From the NCBI RefSeq assembly GCF_003833015.1, contig NZ_RJLQ01000008.1, positions 1 through 64,000 on the forward strand: a DNA stretch of 64,000 bases. The letters run 5' to 3'. Source of the DNA: Clostridium sp. E02 (GTDB lineage Bacteria; Bacillota; Clostridia; Lachnospirales; Lachnospiraceae). Numbering within the stretch: the first letter of the stretch is position 1; each line of letters begins with the position of its first letter. Under the pieces are notes generated by a model. The model ran no database searches. It worked only from the letters and a program-made list of their open reading frames with translations, and was not told the origin of the DNA. A program made the translations under genes and the position numbers. Shown in pieces: positions 7,506-14,241 of the stretch.

Positions 7506-7835
7506 TCAAAATTCATAGTCTTCAGAACCGCATTCTGTATCTTCTACAGGATCCGTTTCTATACCAACTATCCTGTTTGCTAATTCCAATGCCATCTGGT
7601 CATAAGGCACTGAGCCATCTATCTCCTGCAGATAGCCATAAATGCAAGCCACAAGAGCATTGTACCAGTCACCTTTCTGCAGAAATTCATTTCTGACGAC
7701 ATCTGCAGCTTCTTGGAAGCTACCAGAGTTTTCAATACTTTCGCTGTTCATCCACTCAACAAACTGTCTAAAAAAAGAATCTGACGCAGTTTTCATTATT
7801 TCTTCATTTGCTCCGATTACTTTATAGTTTCTCAA
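7506..7835 (-). CDS. Hypothetical phage protein
   Basis: 109 residues from a TTG start with a clear GGAGG site 8 bp upstream. All-helical prediction with an acidic tail (DPVEDTECGSEDYEF). No recognised domain. It begins the small operon running down to 6924, just beside the tail-fibre inversion region. Confidence 0.5.
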   Translation of the reverse strand: MRNYKVIGANEEIMKTASDSFFRQFVEWMNSESIENSGSFQEAADVVRNEFLQKGDWYNALVACIYGYLQEIDGSVPYDQMALELANRIVGIETDPVEDTECGSEDYEF

Positions 7836-7918
7836 TTTTGGTACCTCCCTAAAAATTCAGCTGGCTGCTTTACGCCCAGGTGCCGCCACCTGATTGACCG
7901 CATTTAATCCGACTTCCC

Positions 7919-8212
7919 ATGCACGCCGGAACCCTAAATAGCGATTTAGATAACAGATCCAATATTTACATGGAAACGGTAACTGCTACAGGCAACGGTA
8001 CTCTTGCGGTACAATTAACCCTATCTAAACCTCTCAAAGTATATAGAGGTATAGTGGCAAATCTTATAGGGGGGAATTTATCATACACTGATACTGCTAT
8101 AGCTTCAATAAGTGGAGGGGAAATTGGCTCTCAAAACATAACACTAAATACAACAAAAATAATCGCAAGTGGCAATACTTTTTCTGTTGCTGTATGTTAC
8201 CTGATTAATTAA
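7919..8212 (+). CDS. Silent tail-fibre C-terminal cassette A
   Basis: 97 residues, open in frame from 7898; the ATG at 7919 is probably not a real start because no ribosome site precedes it. Beta-rich, Gly/Thr/Ser-rich sequence (TATGNGTLAVQLTLSKPL, IASISGGEIGSQNITLNTTK) typical of fibre tips. The codons NSDL fall exactly on the inversion site at 7934-7949. It converges with cassette B, ending 9 bp from it. No N-terminal shaft or promoter is joined to it, so it appears stored rather than expressed. Confidence 0.6.
   Translation: MHAGTLNSDLDNRSNIYMETVTATGNGTLAVQLTLSKPLKVYRGIVANLIGGNLSYTDTAIASISGGEIGSQNITLNTTKIIASGNTFSVAVCYLIN
7934..7949 (+). repeat. Palindromic inversion site, left copy
   Basis: CTAAATAGCGATTTAG is a perfect arm-core-arm palindrome (CTAAAT, core AGCG, ATTTAG). 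It is present in inverted orientation at 8548-8563. In both copies the reading frame gives N-S-D-L. Confidence 0.7.
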
Positions 8213-8221
8213 ATGATCCAT

Positions 8222-8569
8222 TTAAGCAATTATATAGATAGCACCGAATAAAACTACTTCTTCTATAACTATGTCTATGTTAGGAGTGAATGCCAAGACA
8301 CCTTGTGGGGTGATGTATGCATTCATTATACTATAAGGCGTACTACATATAACTGGAACAGTATTTTCAGGGCCATAATTGGGTGCAGGAAAACCAGTAA
8401 TACTATAAGTAGTTCCAGATGTAAGTGTTTCAAATGTTCGCACCCTTAAATTAATAATCATTAATTTTCCGATCTGCGTGTGTCCCCCTGCACCAATCGA
8501 AGCGTTCCATACCGGTGTTAACCCTGACCCATTTACAATATTATTTCCTAAATCGCTATTTACATTGCC
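8222..8569 (-). CDS. Silent tail-fibre C-terminal cassette B
   Basis: The frame is open on the minus strand from 8569, right after two stop codons, through NVNSDLGNNIVNGSG and WNASIGAGGHTQIGKL to a beta-rich end (ETLTSGTTYSITGFPAPNYG, IVIEEVVLFGAIYIIA), about 115 residues. The first methionine is only at 8461, well inside. It shares the NSDL join with cassette A in the same frame, so an exchange at the site would keep a fused fibre in frame. It reads as a receptor-binding tip without its N-terminus. Confidence 0.6.
   Translation of the reverse strand, partial: GNVNSDLGNNIVNGSGLTPVWNASIGAGGHTQIGKLMIINLRVRTFETLTSGTTYSITGFPAPNYGPENTVPVICSTPYSIMNAYITPQGVLAFTPNIDIVIEEVVLFGAIYIIA
8548..8563 (-). 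repeat. Palindromic inversion site, right copy
   Basis: CTAAATCGCTATTTAC; its reverse complement matches the left site at 15 of 16 positions, including the asymmetric core. It defines a segment of about 600 bp that could flip. Confidence 0.7.
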
Positions 8570-8572
8570 TTA

Positions 8573-8776
8573 TTACAGAAAATCTTTTTCCCATTCCACC
8601 TCAACCCTTAAGAATCTTATTCCTGTTTTCTTTCCAGAGTAACCATGCGATATAGCGCTTAACACATATCCGATACTTAATCCAGACCAGTCAGCCAGTT
8701 CTCTTGACGTGTCTGCCACATAAAGCGGCAACTCATACTTATCGGTTTCTACTGCCATGTACAGCTTTTTCTTCAT
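8573..8776 (-). CDS. Small phage HTH-like protein
   Basis: 67 residues from the ATG at 8776. The pattern KKLYMAVETDKYELPLYVAD then SRELADWSGLSIGYVLSAIS suggests a small helix-turn-helix fold common in Clostridia phage operons. It stops immediately before the right inversion site. No specific function known. Confidence 0.5.
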   Translation of the reverse strand: MKKKLYMAVETDKYELPLYVADTSRELADWSGLSIGYVLSAISHGYSGKKTGIRFLRVEVEWEKDFL

Positions 8777-8791
8777 AGCATACAACCCTTT

Positions 8792-9241
8792 TTAGTTTTT
8801 AAGAAAAATTGAAATCCATCTTCGTGACCGGACCCGATTTATTAAAGTCACGGTATCCCCATCTTTCTCAACCTCTACATTGCAGTTATACCGGAGAATG
8901 GTTCGTCGGAACTTTCTGGCCAGATCTTCATCTGGCAGGTTATAAATCATATACGGGTTCCCGGCTTTATCAATAATTGGTTTTTTATCATCTCCAACAT
9001 CACTATTCGTGCAAGGAATAATTGCCCCTCTTGTATGCCTACCAAAATAAAAAAACAACCAACAGGCTAATGGCCACTTACCGTCATTCAGAAAGTACGG
9101 ATCATATCTGGGAATCCACCAAGGTTTCTTTAAAGAAAACTGAACGTACCATTCATAGCATTCCTGAGTTCTGAAATTCACAAATGCAAACAGGAAAGTT
9201 CCTCTATGTCTTTTGGCTAACAATAATTTACGATTGAACAT
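8792..9241 (-). CDS. Hypothetical protein
   Basis: 149 residues, rich in Trp, Arg and Tyr, with a hydrophobic stretch around WPLACWLFFYFG. GGAGG site before the ATG. It lies between 8573-8776 and the ribbon-helix-helix gene. No family recognised. Confidence 0.5.
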   Translation of the reverse strand: MFNRKLLLAKRHRGTFLFAFVNFRTQECYEWYVQFSLKKPWWIPRYDPYFLNDGKWPLACWLFFYFGRHTRGAIIPCTNSDVGDDKKPIIDKAGNPYMIYNLPDEDLARKFRRTILRYNCNVEVEKDGDTVTLINRVRSRRWISIFLKN

Positions 9242-9296
9242 TTATGTATCCTCCAGGGGAAAGGCCTTTTTATATTTTAAAAATTTTTCAGGACCA

Positions 9297-9455
9297 TCAA
9301 TCACGCATATCATTTAAAATAAGCTTGCGCAGATATTCCGACATTGAAACCTTTTCTCTATCCGCTCTTCTCTCTACCCAGGAACGCATATCTTCATTAA
9401 TCCTAAGCTTAATTGTTGATTCTTTCTTGTCCATTGTTGGTCTACCAGTTCGCAT
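9297..9455 (-). CDS. Ribbon-helix-helix (Arc/MetJ-type) DNA-binding protein
   Basis: 52 residues. A beta strand (STIKLRIN) precedes two helices (EDMRSWVERRADRE and SMSEYLRKLILND), the layout of the ribbon-helix-helix fold; the N-terminus is basic (RTGRPTMDKK). Its ATG follows the stop of 9456-10625 directly, so translation is coupled. Likely a small repressor for nearby genes; the target is unknown. Confidence 0.6.
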   Translation of the reverse strand: MRTGRPTMDKKESTIKLRINEDMRSWVERRADREKVSMSEYLRKLILNDMRD

Positions 9456-10625
9456 TTACTCACCTCTTTTCGGTCTACCATCCGTCATTTTAGGAACCGT
9501 TAAAGCCTCTTCTATGGACATGCCTTTATGCTTTACACGATAAGCTACCGTCTCCATAGAAACACCAAATTGAGAGCACCACTCTCTTGCTGGCTTTTCA
9601 ATGCCATTTATGGTCCAAAGTACTTTCTTTCTACCTGTGGGACCAACCCATTCATCAATGGGTCTGCGATTTTTCATTTGCATTTCATCCGTTGCCCACC
9701 TGCAGTTAGATGGTTCGTAATTACCATTTACATTTATTCGGTCAATCGATAATTCATCTGAATATCCGTTGCTCAATGCCCACGCTTCAAATTCCTCACA
9801 AGAATCTAACCACTGAGGACAAATGCAGATTCCCCTGCCCCCATAATCCGCGTAGTTATCAGTCCGGGAATTATAGCACCTTTGTTTCATTCCTTGCCAT
9901 ATACGGTATATACGCCTACTGTTCAACGGATTTTCTTTTTTAAGTGCATTTCGCATAAGTTCGATAGCCATACAACCACAACTTTTTACCACTCCAGTTT
10001 CCCAGTTATTTGGATTGACGTGTGTTATTTTTCCGCAGTCACACTTGCAAATAAAACGCTTTTCTTTCCGTTCATTTTTCGTTAAGCCAGTAACTGTAAG
10101 AAAATTGTTTTTTCGTCCGATATAGGATTCATCATATTTTACCAGCTGAACATAATGCTTATGGCATTTTGAACCTTTCCATGTTCCATTAACAATTACG
10201 CTTGCCATAACCTGTTTCTCACCGCCACAAGTTAAACACCTGACGGTCAATTTATCAGGACTGCCAAATTCAACTTCAATAACCTCATAATCACCATGTC
10301 TCTTTCCAATCTCCGAAAGAATTAATGCTTTTTTATTTTTTAAAATTTTTTCAGCTTCCACCCTTGCTGCTTCTTTTTGGCATTTACACGATTTAATCAA
10401 CTCGGACCATTTATTACGGCCATTTATCATCATGCGATGAATTACTTTTCCGCAAAGAGAGCATTTCAGCGTAACATCTCTTCCTCTTTCGGCAAAATCA
10501 TAATTTATATCCATGATTTCATAAACGCCATTCATGGTTCCAATACGAGCCTTGTAATCGGTCAGCATACTGTCAGCAGTGAAAAGGTCAATTCCATGAT
10601 TAATTAAATCCAACTTACTATTCAT
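9456..10625 (-). CDS. Multi-zinc-ribbon HNH/NUMOD-like phage protein
   Basis: 389 residues. Three cysteine knuckle sets occupy the first 230 residues (CSLCG/CKCQ, CLTCGG, CKCDCG/CGC). Then come the same signature as in 1870-2457 (QRCYNSRTDNYADYGGRGI, SIDRINVNGNYEPSNCRW, NRR) and a final DNA-binding helix unit WCSQFGVSMETVAYRVKHKG. It probably arose by addition of zinc ribbons to the shorter paralogue. Likely DNA-binding; nuclease activity uncertain. Confidence 0.6.
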   Translation of the reverse strand: MNSKLDLINHGIDLFTADSMLTDYKARIGTMNGVYEIMDINYDFAERGRDVTLKCSLCGKVIHRMMINGRNKWSELIKSCKCQKEAARVEAEKILKNKKALILSEIGKRHGDYEVIEVEFGSPDKLTVRCLTCGGEKQVMASVIVNGTWKGSKCHKHYVQLVKYDESYIGRKNNFLTVTGLTKNERKEKRFICKCDCGKITHVNPNNWETGVVKSCGCMAIELMRNALKKENPLNSRRIYRIWQGMKQRCYNSRTDNYADYGGRGICICPQWLDSCEEFEAWALSNGYSDELSIDRINVNGNYEPSNCRWATDEMQMKNRRPIDEWVGPTGRKKVLWTINGIEKPAREWCSQFGVSMETVAYRVKHKGMSIEEALTVPKMTDGRPKRGE

Positions 10626-10742
10626 TGATAACTCCTTTTGTGGTACAGAATAAATGATTCATTTTTACTCGGATAGGTGACTGGCTCCTAAACTGCCTGC
10701 CCCTAGACCCCCTCCGGCTACCTGTTCAGTCTACGTTTTTAG

Positions 10743-10852
10743 AGTTCGTAAAACATATCAAAAACGAACTATTACGTATTTACAATGGTTTTATGGTGTG
10801 GTATGATGGTGTTAATAGATTATACGAACTTTTCAGAAGTATTTTACGAACT
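10743..10852 (+). promoter_or_regulatory. Promoter and ACGAACT operator cluster of the tyrosine recombinase
   Basis: TTTACA (10779-10784) and TATGAT (10802-10807) are 17 bp apart. Four copies of a heptamer surround them: AGTTCGT at 10743-10749 (inverted), and ACGAACT at 10764-10770, 10824-10830 and 10846-10852. The first two form an inverted pair upstream of the -35; the last two lie downstream of the start site, so repression by a dimer is plausible. Confidence 0.65.
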
Positions 10853-10870
10853 TTCAAGGAGGAGTACAGA

Positions 10871-11449
10871 ATGAATAAAAAAACTGTTACACTAACCAGA
10901 GAATCATATCAGCTTATCATTGACACAATCCGGTCTGGCTTCACAGCCAAAGACGGCACTATCTGTAAGCCAAACAACCGGATCGCTACCGCCTTAGTAC
11001 TGGAAGCCAACCTGGGCTTACGTATTGGTGATGTTCTGCAGCTCCATGCCTGCGACATTATCAAGGACGGCGAACGTTATCGTCTTGACATCACAGAGGG
11101 TAAAACTAAAAAGCAAAGAAACTTTACTGTGCCGGTTGATCTGTATAATTATATCTTGCAATATGCGCTTGATAACGGCATTTCAAGCCGGGCAAAGCTA
11201 TTTGACATAAGTGAAAGAGCTATACAGAAGCATTTAAAACTGGTCTGCGAGGCTCTAAGCCTTGATAATATTGGTTCCCACAGCTTCCGCAAATTCTACG
11301 CGACCAACCTTTACAATGACAATGGATACAATATTGAGCTTGTTCGGCAACTCCTGCAACACTCAAGCGCGGCAGTTACTCAACGATACATTGGCATTCA
11401 ACCAAAGCAAATTGAAGAAGCCATTCAAAAAAATCTATTCTTGATTTAA
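10871..11449 (+). CDS. Small tyrosine recombinase (candidate tail-fibre invertase)
   Basis: 192 residues from the ATG at 10871, chosen because AAGGAGGAG precedes it; an upstream in-frame ATG at 10793 lacks a site. It is little more than a catalytic domain: R51 in NLGLRIGDVL, a lysine in EGKTKKQR near 78-81, H137 and R140 in SHSFR, H164 in LLQHSS, and Y173 in TQRYIG. Core-only tyrosine recombinases of this size commonly invert or resolve short segments. Its own strong promoter, opposite orientation to neighbours, and the palindromic site pair 2.3 kb away suggest it flips the fibre cassettes. Confidence 0.8.
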   Translation: MNKKTVTLTRESYQLIIDTIRSGFTAKDGTICKPNNRIATALVLEANLGLRIGDVLQLHACDIIKDGERYRLDITEGKTKKQRNFTVPVDLYNYILQYALDNGISSRAKLFDISERAIQKHLKLVCEALSLDNIGSHSFRKFYATNLYNDNGYNIELVRQLLQHSSAAVTQRYIGIQPKQIEEAIQKNLFLI

Positions 11450-11455
11450 CATCTG

Positions 11456-11480
11456 CCCTGGCAACCGCCGGGGCTTTTCT
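11456..11480 (+). terminator. Terminator of the tyrosine recombinase gene
   Basis: CCCTGGC, loop AACC, GCCGGGG, then CTTTTCTT. It lies just after the stop codon. Confidence 0.75.
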
Positions 11481-11487
11481 TATGCCC

Positions 11488-12132
11488 TTAATCCGGCAAC
11501 TCATCAGCCGAACCTGGTAGCAGGTCGACCGTTTTTGCCCTATCCTCAATCTCTGCTCGGCTGTATTCCGGCTTCCCAGCTTTGTCATCATAGGCAATAA
11601 TCTGGACATTGTCACGATACCCGTAATTTGCTTTCAAGGCGAACATGCACCCAATATTGCCCGTTTGTATCACTTCATCGTACAAAGTTGATTCGCATTC
11701 TGATTTCCATTTTTGCGCCGAAACGGAGTGCCCAGAAGCGACTCGACCATCATATTCCCCTTTTAACCAGCTGTTGATAGTGTCTTTATTGATATTTACC
11801 ATCATGGAAAATCTAAGTAATGTAGGCTTAATTCTACATGTACAACAGATAACAGTATAGATATCCCATAATATATTAAGCTCTTTAATATCATACTCTT
11901 TAGTGACTGTATTAAATTTAACTTTATACTTACGACCTATATCTTTTAATAACTCAGATAACCCCTGAGAAGAACATAAATTAATATTACTATGTCTTTT
12001 AATAAACTCATTAGAGATATCCATAATGGTAGCAGTAATATTATTAATATATTCTTTATCGTCTGTGTCTTTATCATCTGTATTAAGCTCTATAATAAAG
12101 CTATTAACTGTATAATCATCTGATTTAGGCAT
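11488..12132 (-). CDS. Putative terminase small subunit / DNA-binding protein
   Basis: 214 residues. The middle has a helix-turn-helix-like pattern (LLRFSMMVNINKDTINSWLKGEY) and the C-terminal part the phrase MFALKANYGYRDN, which small terminase subunits often show in the form LKNNYGWRD. If correct it would bind the packaging site and recruit TerL, whose gene is 7.3 kb downstream rather than adjacent. The first 40 residues are acidic. A transcription regulator is the alternative. Confidence 0.45.
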   Translation of the reverse strand: MPKSDDYTVNSFIIELNTDDKDTDDKEYINNITATIMDISNEFIKRHSNINLCSSQGLSELLKDIGRKYKVKFNTVTKEYDIKELNILWDIYTVICCTCRIKPTLLRFSMMVNINKDTINSWLKGEYDGRVASGHSVSAQKWKSECESTLYDEVIQTGNIGCMFALKANYGYRDNVQIIAYDDKAGKPEYSRAEIEDRAKTVDLLPGSADELPD

Positions 12133-12228
12133 TGTATTTATATCTCCTTTCTGGCTCTTATACAGGTATCATACAGATACATATAAAAGCTTTATATATT
12201 TATTATCTGGGTATATATCACAGGTTTA

Positions 12229-12399
12229 TTAATCTTTAATCATCTGATCTGATAGTGCAAAATTCATCCGATCCACTGGGTCAGGAATGACCTGATATAG
12301 CAATTCCAGACATTCATTCCGCTGTTCTGGATCGGTGCATTTCCCAGTGCCATTAAACCTGCAGCTCTCCCGACCGCACTTATCACTTATTACCTGCAT
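12229..12399 (-). CDS. Small cysteine-rich phage protein
   Basis: 56 residues with four cysteines (KCGRESC, KCTD, NEC), possibly a small zinc-binding protein. A clear AAGGAG site lies 7 bp before the ATG, and the gene precedes 11488-12132 in the same direction. No family recognised. Confidence 0.55.
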   Translation of the reverse strand: MQVISDKCGRESCRFNGTGKCTDPEQRNECLELLYQVIPDPVDRMNFALSDQMIKD

Positions 12400-12571
12400 G
12401 TTATCAACTCCTTGATTTTAGATTCATTCTGATCCTGTTCTATCTGTGCTATCACCATTAGATTTAATATCCATTCTGACGTTCAAATTCGCCCCCGTGC
12501 GCCGTTTCAAATGTCTACTGCGGGCATTTTCTCACCTGTCCATTTAAAAACGATTTTTGGGCAAATAAAAA
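12400..12571. other. Non-coding stretch
   Basis: Only very short open frames are seen here. The right end is the U-tract side of the terminator at 12565-12615. Confidence 0.4.
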
Positions 12572-12615
12572 AGCCGCCACCTGTTGCAATGTACGTTATG
12601 CAACGGGTCACGGCT
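12565..12615 (-). terminator. Strong terminator, minus strand
   Basis: A long interrupted stem (AGCCG at 12572-12576 with CGGCT at 12611-12615, and an inner GTTGCA/TGCAAC) is followed on the minus strand by TTTTTTATTT. It ends transcripts started near 12730. A 71-codon frame with hydrophobic stretches (12722-12507) runs straight through the stem, so the transcript is probably a short RNA or leader rather than that protein. Confidence 0.6.
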
Positions 12616-12725
12616 CCGAGAGCTACCAGGACGGAGGAGTAATATATAAAATTGCTATATATCCCTATCCACCAAAATGTATATATTAACGTGGCTATAT
12701 ACTGCCTTCTTTTAGTTGTCATTGT
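12616..12725 (-). ncRNA. Possible short RNA or leader upstream of terminator
   Basis: On the minus strand a TTGACA (12758-12753) is followed, 17 bp on, by a weak -10 (TAACGT), and the terminator lies about 110 nt downstream. The transcript would contain UACUCCUCC, complementary over 9 nt to the Shine-Dalgarno region of the recombinase at 10858-10866. The inverted repeat CCAGATA/TATCTGG (12736-12742, 12759-12765) overlaps the promoter. Evidence is suggestive only. Confidence 0.35.
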
Positions 12726-12910
12726 CTATACGTTACCAGATAATTAAATAACTGTCAATATCTGGTATAAAGTTTTTTTATATTCCCCTATATAGTTATT
12801 ATACATACCTCAGGGGATACAGAAAGCCTAAGAGTATATTATTAATAAACTAATATGTCTATGTATATTTTATAATATATAGGGCTAAAAAATGCATATT
12901 TTCGAATACA

Positions 12911-12950
12911 AAAAGCAGGCTTCAAAGCCTTTTCTGCTCTTCTGCCTGCC
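12911..12950 (-). terminator. Probable minus-strand terminator
   Basis: GCAGGC and GCCTGC pair across an inner GGCT-TTGA-AGCC loop, and the minus-strand copy runs into TTTTTG. It separates the short-RNA region from a small degenerate coding remnant at about 12,960-13,030 (on the minus strand KKPRGLYKKYSRVYLP, without a start). Confidence 0.4.
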
Positions 12951-13063
12951 TGATTTAATCACCATGATAAATTCTCAATGTCCGGAAGATATACCCTTGA
13001 GTATTTCTTGTAGAGCCCCCTCGGCTTTTTCAGATTAGCATAAAATGATTTTCAAATCAACCC

Positions 13064-13177
13064 TTGACAAGAAATTTTGTTTGTGCTATTTGTATTATAA
13101 CAGCCGCCGGCATGGCTGCCCCCAAACGGTATGCCGGAGAGGTTCAGCCTTGCAGATGATGCAGGGCTTTTCTTTTT
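13064..13177 (+). ncRNA. Candidate small RNA 1 with own promoter and terminator
   Basis: TTGACA at 13064-13069 leads to an AT-rich -10 at 13087-13098. The transcript starts near 13,100 and has a first stem CCGGCAT (13107-13113) with ATGCCGG (13131-13137) around a C-rich loop. It closes with GCCTTGCA/TGCAGGGC (13147-13154, 13160-13167) and a T-tract to 13177. No open frame of note lies inside. It stands alone between a toxin operon and short-RNA signals on the other strand. Confidence 0.55.
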
Positions 13178-13196
13178 GTCCGCCCATGGAGCATAT

Positions 13197-13221
13197 AAAA
13201 AGAGCCAGCAACCGCCGGCCC
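13197..13221 (-). terminator. Terminator of the toxin-antitoxin operon
   Basis: GAGCCAGC (13202-13209), AACC and GCCGGCCC (13214-13221) form a stem whose minus-strand copy ends in TTTTT. It lies 8 bp after the toxin stop codon. Confidence 0.75.
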
Positions 13222-13228
13222 TTTAGCG

Positions 13229-13480
13229 CTAATAATCGTTATATATTTCTCCTCTGTTTCCTGCGTCGATGACAATTACCACCAATTCCCCATTATCCAC
13301 CGTGTAAATGATTCGGTAACTCCCAACCCTTAAGCGCATTTGTTCGCTATGCCCTTTTAGCTTCTTGATGTCCTCGCCGTTTGGAAGTTGTTCTATTGCC
13401 GCCACAACTCTTCTTTTCTCATTCATGGGGAGTTTATCAATAAACTTTTTAGCTTTCTTCTTGATGATGATTTGATACAT
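13229..13480 (-). CDS. RelE/ParE-family toxin
   Basis: 83 residues. The RelE fold is recognised by YQIIIKKKAKKFIDKLP, a middle LPNGEDIKKLKG and the strand RLRVGSYRIIYTVDNGELVVIVI followed by DAGNRGEIY. RelE toxins cut mRNA on the ribosome or, as ParE, poison gyrase; the sequence does not say which. Its start overlaps the antitoxin stop (TGATG). Confidence 0.85.
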   Translation of the reverse strand: MYQIIIKKKAKKFIDKLPMNEKRRVVAAIEQLPNGEDIKKLKGHSEQMRLRVGSYRIIYTVDNGELVVIVIDAGNRGEIYNDY

Positions 13481-13695
13481 CAATCAATCCCCCATTCTTC
13501 TTTGCATTCTTCCAAACTGTATGTTTTATCTTTTTCCGGATCAGGATCGTTAAGATAATTTTGATACATTCTTTCGCAGAAAGCAGTATCCGCTTCTTCA
13601 TCTGCCGTTATGCCCTGGATATATGCCAGCACATAGCCCAATTTATACTCTGGGACCTGATTCAATAGCTCTATCGCCCTTTCTCTATTGTTCAT
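13480..13695 (-). CDS. Antitoxin of the RelE pair
   Basis: 71 residues, acidic, with the N-terminus NNRERAIELLNQVPEYKLGYVLAYIQG and a C-terminal toxin-binding tail (DPDPEKDKTYSLEECKEEW). This layout is usual for antitoxins paired with RelE. It lies first in the operon and would neutralise the toxin. One of the iterons (13729-13745) lies just upstream, so shared regulation with the XRE gene is possible. Confidence 0.75.
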   Translation of the reverse strand: MNNRERAIELLNQVPEYKLGYVLAYIQGITADEEADTAFCERMYQNYLNDPDPEKDKTYSLEECKEEWGID

Positions 13696-13728
13696 GGCTT
13701 AATCTCCTTTCTTTTGACACCTCATTAT

Positions 13729-13768
13729 ATTCTATTGTCATGTAATAATCAATTCTATTATTGCGTAA
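13729..13768. repeat. Iteron copies 1-2 (downstream of the XRE gene)
   Basis: Two direct copies of the 17-bp unit ATTCTATTATCGTGTAA (variants at 13729-13745 and 13752-13768), 23 bp apart. They lie between the XRE stop and the antitoxin start. The other copies are at 14006-14187. Confidence 0.75.
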
Positions 13769-13994
13769 CTTCTATCTTATCCTTATACTCCATTATTTGC
13801 CCAGGTTGACATTTCAAGAGTTTACACAAATTACATATGACTTCACAAGTGACATTCTCATTTTTTACCAACTTATAAACAGTGGCACGATGGATTCCAT
13901 TATCTATAAGCCACTGCTTTTTTAACCCCTTCCTGTCCATTAAATTCCAAAACTTTTCAAAATCTATAATTCCATTTTCTCCGTAATTTGCCAC
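13758..13994 (-). CDS. XRE/Cro-family regulator
   Basis: 78 residues. Helix-turn-helix of the YvaO/Cro kind: FEKFWNLMDRKGLKKQWLIDNGIHRATVYKLVKNENVTCEVICNL is the canonical five-helix pattern (quoted here as one domain, residues 12-56), ending with LLKCQPGQIMEY. It is flanked by iterons on both sides, which it probably binds. No ligand or cleavage domain is present. Confidence 0.8.
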   Translation of the reverse strand: MANYGENGIIDFEKFWNLMDRKGLKKQWLIDNGIHRATVYKLVKNENVTCEVICNLCKLLKCQPGQIMEYKDKIEVTQ

Positions 13995-14005
13995 TATCTC
14001 ACCGC

Positions 14006-14187
14006 TTTCTATTATCGTGTATCATTCTATGTTTAATAATATTCTAAAATCATGTAATTGTCAACATTCTATTATCATGTATGTTTTTAACAATATATCG
14101 CCTTCAATTACATTCTATTTTTGTGTAATATGCCAGTATTCTATTATCGTGTATTTTTCTATTGATTTTTATTCTATTAACGTGTAA
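14006..14187. repeat. Iteron array (copies 3-8)
   Basis: Direct repeats of ATTCTATTATCGTGTAA begin at about 14006, 14041, 14066, 14112, 14138 and 14171, all in one orientation, with a half copy at 14024. Spacings are mostly 25-46 bp. The unit is not palindromic. The array fills the space between the XRE gene and the divergent plus-strand operon, where both promoters must lie. Confidence 0.8.
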
Positions 14188-14241
14188 TATAATCACATAG
14201 CAAGCAACACAAATCAATTCAATTTGAAAGGTCGTAATAAT

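Noticed and set aside
7919-8461. Two ordinary independent small genes, convergent
   Set aside because: Neither has a ribosome site at its first methionine, both frames start earlier on the palindromic sites, and both look like fibre tips; the cassette reading explains more.
12507-12722. 71-codon open frame with hydrophobic stretches on the minus strand
   Set aside because: A strong terminator hairpin (12572-12615) lies within it, and no ribosome site precedes its ATG. A short RNA or leader is the better reading.
12950-13035. Small protein KKPRGLYKKYSRVYLP on the minus strand
   Set aside because: Looks like coding sequence, but has a stop directly upstream and no start codon; treated as a remnant only.
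13729-14187. CRISPR array
   Set aside because: The repeats are only 17 bp, spacers vary from 0 to about 30 bp and include a whole gene, and no cas gene is present.
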